From NCBI RefSeq assembly GCF_001673405.1, contig NZ_LZLV01000074.1:1-41985 (forward strand): 41,985 nt of DNA. Direction: 5' to 3'. The stretch's first letter is position 1; every line of letters begins with the position of its first letter. The notes beneath the pieces were generated by a model. It did not search any database. It worked only from the letters and a program-made list of their open reading frames with translations, and was not told the origin of the DNA. The position numbers and the translations under genes are program-made. This DNA is from Mycobacterium sp. 1245111.1 (GTDB lineage: Bacteria; Actinomycetota; Actinomycetes; Mycobacteriales; Mycobacteriaceae). This document shows positions 35,961 through 41,985 of this stretch, one piece after another.

Positions 35961-37352
35961 ATGCAGCGCCTCAGTGGACTCGACGCCAGCTTCCTGTATC
36001 TCGAAACCCCTGCACAGCCGTTGCACGTCTGCTCGATTCTGGAGCTCGACACGTCGACGATGCCCGGCGGGTACACCTTTGACCGGCTCCGCGACGCGCT
36101 GGCGTTGCGGGTGAAAGCAATGCCGGAGTTTCGCGAGAAGCTTGCCGACAGCGCCTTCAACCTGGACCACCCGGTGTGGGTGGAGGACAACGATTTTGAC
36201 GTCAGCCGGCACCTGCACCGGATCGGTCTGCCGCCGCCGGGCGGACGGGTCGAACTCGCCGAGATCGCCGGCCACATCGCCTCGTTGCCGCTGAACCGCA
36301 CCCGCCCGCTGTGGGAGATGTGGGCGATCGAAGGCGTGGCCGGCACCGACGCGCAGCAGGGCGGCCGCATGGCGGTCATGACCAAGGTGCACCACGCCGC
36401 GGTGGATGGCGTGACCGGCGCCAACCTGATGTCGCAGTTATGCACGACCGAGGCCGATGCGCCCGCTCCGGATCCGGTCGACGGTGTCGGCGGCGCCAGT
36501 GAGTTCGAGATCGCGCTGACGGGCGCGCTGAAATTCGCGGCCCGGCCGTTACGCCTTGCCAACGCGCTGACGGACACCGCATCGACTGTGGTCAAGACCG
36601 TAATGCGGGCGCGCAGCGGCCAGACGATGGCGCCTCCGTTCGGGGCGCCGCGCACGGCGTTCAACGACACCATCACCCCGCATCGCAACATCGCCTACGC
36701 GCAGTTGGACCTCGGCGACATCAAGAAGGTCAAGGACCACTTCAACGTCAAGGTCAACGACGTGGTGATGGCCCTGGTGGCGGGTGTCCTGCGACAATTC
36801 CTGCTCGACCGTGGCGAACTGCCCGATTCGCCGCTGGTGGCCATGGTGCCGGTCTCCGTGCACGGCAAGTCGGATCGGCCTGGGCGCAACCAGGTTTCGG
36901 GTATGTTCGCCAGCTTGCAAACCCACATCGCCGATCCCGTCGAGCGGATCAAAGCCATCGCTGCCGCGAATTCGGTTGCCAAACAACACAGTTCGGCGAT
37001 CAAAGCGACGCTTCTGCAGGACTGGTCGCAGTTCGCCGCGCCGGCGGTATTCGGGGTCGCAATGCGGGCCTACGCCCGGACCAGCCTCACCAAGCGCATC
37101 CCGGTGCACAACCTGGTGATCTCCAACGTGCCAGGTCCGCAGGTGCCGCTGTATTTCCTGGGCAGCGAGGTCAAGGCGATGTATCCGCTCGGGCCGATCT
37201 TCCAGGGCTCGGGTCTCAATATCACTGTGATGTCGCTGACCGGCAAACTCGACGTCGGGATCATCGCCTGCCCGGAGCTGTTGCCCGACCTGTGGGAACT
37301 GGCCGACGACTTCGCTGTCGGGATGGAAGAACTGCTGCTCGCGACACGGTAG
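35961..37352 (+). CDS. Wax ester synthase/diacylglycerol acyltransferase (WS/DGAT)
   Basis: 463 residues from ATG 35961, divergent from panB. The active-site HHxxxDG motif is HHAAVDG at 144-150. The family starts [20 protein letters not shown] and also has [36 protein letters not shown] and [10 protein letters not shown]. It esterifies acyl-CoA to alcohols or diacylglycerol, forming storage lipid on membranes or lipid droplets. Mycobacteria have many such genes; this copy is not in the M. tuberculosis panB locus, and its substrate preference is unknown. Confidence 0.95.
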   Translation: MQRLSGLDASFLYLETPAQPLHVCSILELDTSTMPGGYTFDRLRDALALRVKAMPEFREKLADSAFNLDHPVWVEDNDFDVSRHLHRIGLPPPGGRVELAEIAGHIASLPLNRTRPLWEMWAIEGVAGTDAQQGGRMAVMTKVHHAAVDGVTGANLMSQLCTTEADAPAPDPVDGVGGASEFEIALTGALKFAARPLRLANALTDTASTVVKTVMRARSGQTMAPPFGAPRTAFNDTITPHRNIAYAQLDLGDIKKVKDHFNVKVNDVVMALVAGVLRQFLLDRGELPDSPLVAMVPVSVHGKSDRPGRNQVSGMFASLQTHIADPVERIKAIAAANSVAKQHSSAIKATLLQDWSQFAAPAVFGVAMRAYARTSLTKRIPVHNLVISNVPGPQVPLYFLGSEVKAMYPLGPIFQGSGLNITVMSLTGKLDVGIIACPELLPDLWELADDFAVGMEELLLATR

Positions 37353-37401
37353 ACGGCCCAGCGACCCGGGGCCTGCGCCGGCGCATGGCACCATGTCTGG
37401 C

Positions 37402-38964
37402 ATGGGGACCCCTCGCCGCGGCAAGATCGCGCGCACGATGCTGATCTGGACCGCGATGGCGGTGGTCGCGGTGACAGTGGCCGGTTGCACGCAGGTCGTC
37501 AAGGGGCGCGCACTGATGTATGGACCAAAAGTCGGCCAGCCGGTGGAGTGGGGCCCGTGCCGCGTGGCCGGCGGTGGCGGCCAGGCGAAGCTGCCGAGCG
37601 GTGTCCAGTGCGGCAAACTTGCGGTGCCCGTCGACTACCGCCACCGCAATGGCGACGCGACCACGCTGGGGCTCGTTCGCTTTCCCGCGACCCGGGACAA
37701 GATCGGCTCGCTGGTGATCAATCCCGGCGGCCCGGGTGAGTCCGGCATCGAGGCCGCCGTCGGGCTGGTGCAGTCGTTGCCGCCGCAAATCCGCGAGCGA
37801 TTCGACCTGGTCGGCTTCGACCCGCGCGGAGTCGGGTCATCGCGGCCGGCGATCTGGTGCAATTCCGACGCCGACAACGACCGACTGCGCACCGAAACGC
37901 AAGCCGACTACAGCCCGGCCGGTGTCGCGCACATCGAAGAGGAGACCAAGGAATACGTCGCCCGCTGCGTCGCCAAGATGGGCAAGAAGTTCCTGGCGAA
38001 CGTCGGAACCGACAATGTCGCACGTGATCTGGACACCATCCGCGAAGCGTTGGGCGACAGCAAGTTGACGTTCTTGGGCTACTCCTATGGCACCCGCATC
38101 GGCGCCGCCTACGCCGAAGCCTTCCCGAAGAACATCCGGGCGATGATCCTGGACGGGGCGATCGACCCCAATGCCGATCCGGTCGAGTCAGATTTGCGGC
38201 AGGCCAAGGGGTTTCAGGACGCGTTCAACAACTACGCGAAAGACTGCGCGAAATCGCCGACCTGCCCGCTGGGCACTGACCCGGCCAAAGCCGTTGACGT
38301 GTATCACAATTTGATCTACCCGATGGTCGACAAGAACAACCCGACGCGCGGCATACCCATGCGCACCAAAGACCCACGCGGACTGAGCTATAGCGACGCG
38401 ATCATCGGCACCATCATGGCGCTGTATTCGCCGACGTTCTGGCACCATCTGACGAGCGCGCTGACGGAGATGTCCCATCACCGCGGTGATGTCATGCTCG
38501 AACTGGCCGACCTCTATATGCGTCGCGACAAGAGCGGCCATTACAGCAACTCGACCGACGCGCGGGTGGCGGTGAACTGCGTGGACCAGCCGGCGGTCAA
38601 GGATCGCGCCAAGGTCATCGACGAAGACCGCCGCTCCCGCGAGGTCGCGCCGTTCATGAACTACGGCAAGTTCACCGGCCACGCCCCACTCGGCACGTGC
38701 GCGTTCTGGCCGGTGCCGCCAACGAGCAAGCCGCACACCGTCTCTGTGCCCGGCCTGACGCCGACGCTGGTGGTGTCCACCACCCACGACCCGGCGACGC
38801 CGTATCAGGCCGGCGTGGACCTCTCCAGCGAGTTGAAGGGTGGACTGCTGACCTTCGACGGCACCCAGCACACGGTGGTGTTCCAGGGCAACAGTTGCAT
38901 CGATGACTATGCGACGGCCTACCTCGTCAGCGGTACCGTGCCTTCGAAGGGGGCTAGGTGCTAG
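37402..38964 (+). CDS. caeA: Hip1/CaeA lipoprotein protease
   Basis: 520 residues from ATG 37402; ATG 37393 would add 3. The chosen start gives the known M. tuberculosis Hip1 length and puts the triad at the same numbers: Ser228 (LGYSYGTR), Asp463 (TTHDPATPY) and His490 (GTQHTV). A lipobox (VTVAGC, Cys29) makes it a cell-envelope lipoprotein. It is an alpha/beta hydrolase serine protease (peptidase S33 family) that cleaves GroEL2 in M. tuberculosis. Other features are NPGGPGESG (oxyanion region) and several cysteines likely disulfide-bonded. It is followed by a paralogue. Confidence 0.94.
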   Translation: MGTPRRGKIARTMLIWTAMAVVAVTVAGCTQVVKGRALMYGPKVGQPVEWGPCRVAGGGGQAKLPSGVQCGKLAVPVDYRHRNGDATTLGLVRFPATRDKIGSLVINPGGPGESGIEAAVGLVQSLPPQIRERFDLVGFDPRGVGSSRPAIWCNSDADNDRLRTETQADYSPAGVAHIEEETKEYVARCVAKMGKKFLANVGTDNVARDLDTIREALGDSKLTFLGYSYGTRIGAAYAEAFPKNIRAMILDGAIDPNADPVESDLRQAKGFQDAFNNYAKDCAKSPTCPLGTDPAKAVDVYHNLIYPMVDKNNPTRGIPMRTKDPRGLSYSDAIIGTIMALYSPTFWHHLTSALTEMSHHRGDVMLELADLYMRRDKSGHYSNSTDARVAVNCVDQPAVKDRAKVIDEDRRSREVAPFMNYGKFTGHAPLGTCAFWPVPPTSKPHTVSVPGLTPTLVVSTTHDPATPYQAGVDLSSELKGGLLTFDGTQHTVVFQGNSCIDDYATAYLVSGTVPSKGARC

Positions 38965-39080
38965 CACCGCCCGTGGTCGGTTTCGGCAGCGAAATGTCAC
39001 GACCCCGCGGTCAATAACGAGATCAAGGTGTGACCAATGGGATCACGGCCTGTGGCCGACGCGTGTCACGATTGACCACC

Positions 39081-40634
39081 ATGTGGCGCATGAGACGGAT
39101 GAGCTCTGCGCTGTTTTCTCTCACGCTGACGACGTCGGTCGCGGTGGTCGCGATGCCGGCGGCCGGAGCGGCGCCGGGATATGACGCGGGTCCGACGCCC
39201 AGCCCGGCCGCGCCGCAGCCGGCCTCGGCGCCGCAACTGAATTGGGGGAATTGCAGCCAGGTTGTCAAAAGCCCCAAGGACGTGCCCCGCGCGCAATGCG
39301 GGACGGTCGCGGTTCCAGTCGACTACGCGAATCCCACTGGCGCGCAGGTACAACTCGCGGTGATCCGGATCCCGGCCACCGGGCCGCGGATCGGGGCGCT
39401 GCTGGTCAACCCGGGCGGACCGGGGGCGTCGGCGGTCGACATGGTCGCCGCGATGGGACCGGACCTGGCCGACTCCGAAGTCAGCCGCCGGTTCGATCTC
39501 GTCGGCTTCGACCCGCGCGGCGTCGGCCATTCCACACCCGGCGTGCACTGCCAGACCGACGCCGAGTTCGACGCCTACCGCCGCGAGCCGATGGTCGATT
39601 TCAGCCCGGCAGGTGTGGCGCACATCGAGCAGATCTACCGGCAGATCGCGCAGCGCTGCGTCGCGCGCAACGGCTCGGCATTCCTCGAGAACGTCGGAAC
39701 CGCTTCTGCCGCACGCGATATGGATGCGATACGCGAGGCGCTCGGCGACGACCAGATCAACTACCTGGGCTACAGCTACGGCACCGAACTGGGGACCGCG
39801 TACCTGGAGCGTTTCGGCGACCACGTCCGGGCGATGGTGCTCGACGGCGCGGTCGACCCGAGCGTCGGCCCGATCGAAACGCTGATCAATCAGCAGGCCG
39901 GATTCCAGACCGCGTTCAACGACTATGCCGCGGACTGCGCCCGCTCGGCGGACTGCCCGCTGGGCACCGACCCGAACCAATGGGTTGCCCGCTATCACCA
40001 ACTGATCGACCCACTGGTGGCCCGGCCCGCGCCCACCCCCGAGGGCCGTCCCCTCGGTTATTCCGACGCGATCACGGGCACCATCAACGCGCTCTACACC
40101 CCGCAGTTCTGGAAATACCTCACCAGCGGACTGCTTGGTCTGCGCCGCGGCACCGATCCCGGCGACCTGTTGGTGCTGGCCGACGAGTACTACGGCCGCG
40201 ACGCCAAGGGGCACTACAACAGTTCCCAGGACGCGTTCAACGCGATTCGCTGCGTCGACGCGCCCGAGCCGACCGACCCGGCGACATGGGCCGACACCGA
40301 TCAGCGGATCCGTCAGGTCGCGCCGTTCTCGTCGTACGGACAGTTCACCGGTCACGCGCCCCGCGACCTCTGCGCGCTGTGGCCGGTGCCCGCGACGTCG
40401 TCGCCGCATCCGGCCGCGCCGGCGGCCCCGGGCAAGGCCATCGTCGTGTCTACCACGCACGACCCGGCCACCCCGTACCAAGCCGGCGTCAACCTGGCTC
40501 GCCAACTCGGCGCCGATCTGATCACTTTCGAAGGCACCCAACACACCGTGACGTTCAACGGAAACGACTGTGTGGACAACGCGGTGGTCCGTTACTTGGT
40601 CGACGGCATCGCGCCAGGAAACTTAAGGTGTTAA
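39081..40634 (+). CDS. Secreted Hip1 paralogue (Rv2223c-like hydrolase)
   Basis: 517 residues from ATG 39081 (ATG 39090 possible). Same alpha/beta hydrolase architecture as the gene before it: NPGGPGASA, GYSYGTE with Ser232, TTHDPATPY with Asp461 and GTQHTV with His488. Unlike Hip1 it has no lipobox; a signal peptide (LTLTTSVAVVAMPAAGA-AP) suggests free secretion. The region after the signal is Pro/Ala-rich. Tandem duplication with caeA is evident from the shared VGFDPRGVG and DFSPAGVAHIE segments. Substrate unknown. Confidence 0.93.
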   Translation: MWRMRRMSSALFSLTLTTSVAVVAMPAAGAAPGYDAGPTPSPAAPQPASAPQLNWGNCSQVVKSPKDVPRAQCGTVAVPVDYANPTGAQVQLAVIRIPATGPRIGALLVNPGGPGASAVDMVAAMGPDLADSEVSRRFDLVGFDPRGVGHSTPGVHCQTDAEFDAYRREPMVDFSPAGVAHIEQIYRQIAQRCVARNGSAFLENVGTASAARDMDAIREALGDDQINYLGYSYGTELGTAYLERFGDHVRAMVLDGAVDPSVGPIETLINQQAGFQTAFNDYAADCARSADCPLGTDPNQWVARYHQLIDPLVARPAPTPEGRPLGYSDAITGTINALYTPQFWKYLTSGLLGLRRGTDPGDLLVLADEYYGRDAKGHYNSSQDAFNAIRCVDAPEPTDPATWADTDQRIRQVAPFSSYGQFTGHAPRDLCALWPVPATSSPHPAAPAAPGKAIVVSTTHDPATPYQAGVNLARQLGADLITFEGTQHTVTFNGNDCVDNAVVRYLVDGIAPGNLRC

Positions 40635-40682
40635 GCCGCGCTGGTAACACAAATTTAACGCTGCATGCATATTGTTCGGGGT

Positions 40683-41635
40683 ATGGATCGACAAAAGGAA
40701 TTCGTGCTCCGCACGCTGGAGGAACGGGACATCCGATTCGTCCGGCTGTGGTTTACCGACGTGCTCGGTTTCCTCAAGTCTGTCGCGATCGCGCCCGCGG
40801 AACTTGAGGGCGCATTCGAAGAGGGCATCGGGTTCGACGGGTCGTCCATCGAAGGCTTCGCCCGGGTCTCCGAGTCCGACACGGTCGCCCATCCCGATCC
40901 GTCGACGTTCCAGGTGTTGCCCTGGACCACCACCGGCGGCGACCACCACTCAGCCCGGATGTTCTGCGACGTCAAGATGCCGGACGGCTCGCCATCGTGG
41001 GCCGACCCGCGCCACGTGCTGCGTCGTCAGCTAGGTAAAGCGAACGACCTGGGCTTCTCCTGCTACGTGCACCCCGAGATCGAGTTCTTTCTGCTCGAAG
41101 CCGGTCCCGAGGACGGCACCGAACCGGTGCCGGCCGACAACGCCGGCTACTTCGACCAGGCCGTGCACTCCGCTTCCAACTTTCGGCGCCACGCGATCGA
41201 CGCCCTGGAATCGATGGGCATCTCGGTGGAATTCAGCCACCACGAAGGCGCGCCCGGCCAGCAGGAGATCGACCTGCGCTTCGCCGACGCGCTGTCGATG
41301 GCCGACAACGTGATGACGTTCCGTTATCTCATCAAAGAGGTCGCGTTGAACGAGGGTGCGCGGGCGACGTTCATGCCCAAGCCTTTTGGCCAATATCCAG
41401 GCTCGGCCATGCACACTCACATGAGCCTGTTCGAGGGCGAGGTCAACGCGTTCCACAGCCCCGACGACCCGCTACAGCTCTCCGACGTGGCCAAGTCGTT
41501 CATCGCCGGAATCCTCGAGCACGCCAGCGAGATCAGCGCCGTAACCAACCAATGGGTCAACTCCTACAAGCGGTTGGTGCTCGGCGGCGAGGCGCCCACC
41601 GCGGCGTCGTGGGGTGCCGCGAACCGCTCAGCGCT
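40683..41635 (+). CDS. glnA2: Glutamine synthetase GlnA2, truncated by a fold-back
   Basis: Condenses glutamate and ammonia in M. tuberculosis-type GlnA2 (GS of the smaller clade). From ATG 40683, about 317 codons are authentic: MDRQKEFVLRTLEERDIRFV, then FDGSSIEGFARVSESD, HPEIEFFLLE, SHHEGAPGQQEIDLRFADAL and MHTHMSLFEG. Glu, His and Arg of the metal and ammonia sites are present. After codon 317 (GAANRSAL) the frame changes to unrelated residues ending at 41732 because the sequence turns back on itself at 41635. The natural gene should be about 446 residues. Nothing suggests a real truncated gene; it is read as a break in the window. Confidence 0.93.
41563..41635 (+). repeat. Left arm of a 73-base perfect inverted repeat in glnA2
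   Basis: Bases 41563-41635 are the exact reverse complement of 41909-41981 and end in the palindrome AGCGCT (41630-41635). The arm is the coding strand for CYK..KRLVLGG and EAPTAASWGAANRSAL. The spacer 41636-41908 is 273 bases. Confidence 0.97.
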
Positions 41636-41985
41636 TCTGCGCCAAGTTCGGAGCCTTCCATCGCCCGCAACGCCTCGTCGAGACTGGAGGGCAGTTCCCG
41701 ATAGCCCATCGCGCGGCGCTCGGTGGGGGTGAGGTCCCAGACGTTGTCTTCGGCCTGCGGCCCCAGAACGTAGCCCTTCTCCACCCCGCGCAGCCCGGCG
41801 GCCAGCAGCACCGCGAACGCCAGATACGGATTGCAGGCCGAGTCGGGGCTGCGCACCTCGACGCGCCGCGACGACGTTTTGTGCGGGCTGTACATCGGGA
41901 TGCGCACCAGCGCTGAGCGGTTCGCGGCACCCCACGACGCCGCGGTGGGCGCCTCGCCGCCGAGCACCAACCGCTTGTAGGCGTG
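41636..41985 (-). CDS. glnA2: glnA2 fragment on the opposite strand (fold-back copy)
   Basis: Read on the minus strand from 41985, the frame begins HAYKRLVLGG, repeats GEAPTAASWGAANRSAL, and then continues with the true next part of GlnA2: VRIPMYSPHKTSSRRVEVRS, PDSACNPYLAFAVLLAAGLR and WDLTPTERRAMGYRELP, ending MEGSELGAEAL. About 91 residues beyond the plus-strand break are thus recovered; roughly the last 37 of the natural enzyme are missing. The catalytic Arg in SSRR and the NPY loop lie in this piece. It is one gene in two opposite pieces, not a second gene. Confidence 0.93.
41909..41981 (-). repeat. Right arm of the glnA2 inverted repeat
   Basis: Exact reverse complement of 41563-41635. 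The last four bases of the window beyond it differ from the plus-strand copy (minus-strand codons CAC GCC against AAC TCC), so identity ends at 41981. Confidence 0.97.

Noticed and set aside
40635..40682. GlnR-like site (GGTAAC-ACAAATT-TAAC) before glnA2
   Set aside because: Only a rough match to remembered GlnR consensus and just 30-40 bases before the start. Not enough to call.
41636..41732. Plus-strand tail of glnA2 after codon 317 as a novel C-terminus
   Set aside because: It is the reverse complement of GlnA2 coding sequence, created by the fold-back, and has no protein meaning.

Overview
The window is chromosomal DNA from a GC-rich mycobacterium. The evidence is a FAS-II mycolic-acid operon (fabD-acpM-kasA-kasB-accD6) with its regulator gene mabR, followed by a run of genes that matches, in reverse orientation, the Mycobacterium tuberculosis H37Rv stretch from about Rv2247 down to Rv2222c as I remember it. 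The many GTG/TTG starts, a cutinase, a Hip1-type protease, a WS/DGAT acyltransferase and a 13E12-type HNH gene also fit a mycobacterium. The species cannot be fixed from sequence alone. It is not M. tuberculosis, because several blocks here are absent from that locus.

Layout. 1-1225: a LysR regulator cut by the window edge, divergent from an SDR oxidoreductase, with two palindromes between them. 1229-7971 (minus strand): accD6, kasB, kasA, acpM and fabD behind a promoter carrying a perfect MabR-type box, then mabR. 8109-10901 (minus): aceE, separated from mabR by a large hairpin. 11122-12676 (plus): a lipoprotein, a DUF3052 protein and the peroxiredoxin ahpE. 12721-12795: tRNA-Val(UAC) with its own promoter. 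12815-18568: an accessory block next to the tRNA with an L,D-transpeptidase, a GH6 glucanase, a Ddn-type F420 enzyme, an MDR quinone reductase, a cutinase, a VOC protein and small unknowns. 18572-26386: DUF2236, cobD, SURF1, ptpA, ptkA, cobC, NIF3, a zinc-ribbon coiled-coil protein and an RNase HI/CobC fusion; many of these genes overlap by 1-8 bases.

26402-33133 is a second accessory block: a DMT transporter, a 2OG-Fe(II) oxygenase, an SOS-boxed HNH gene, rnpB (core RNA gene), a small membrane protein coupled to a cytochrome P450 with a divergent TetR regulator and clustered operator-like repeats, the remnant of a serine recombinase, and a secreted protein. 33432-41635 returns to the conserved core: a CYTH-CHAD protein, panB, a WS/DGAT enzyme (not in the M. 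tuberculosis locus), caeA/hip1, its paralogue, and glnA2.

The last ~350 bases are not a normal gene end. glnA2 runs on the plus strand to 41635, then the sequence folds back and the same gene continues on the minus strand, with a 73-base perfect inverted repeat joined at a palindromic AGCGCT. This looks like a contig-end chimera, though a real inverted duplication is not excluded.

The most interesting regulatory signals are the LexA box lying over a probable leaderless start of the HNH gene, the MabR box before fabD, and the operator cluster of the TetR/P450 module. The most interesting protein observation is that PtkA lacks the long N-terminal extension known from M. tuberculosis.
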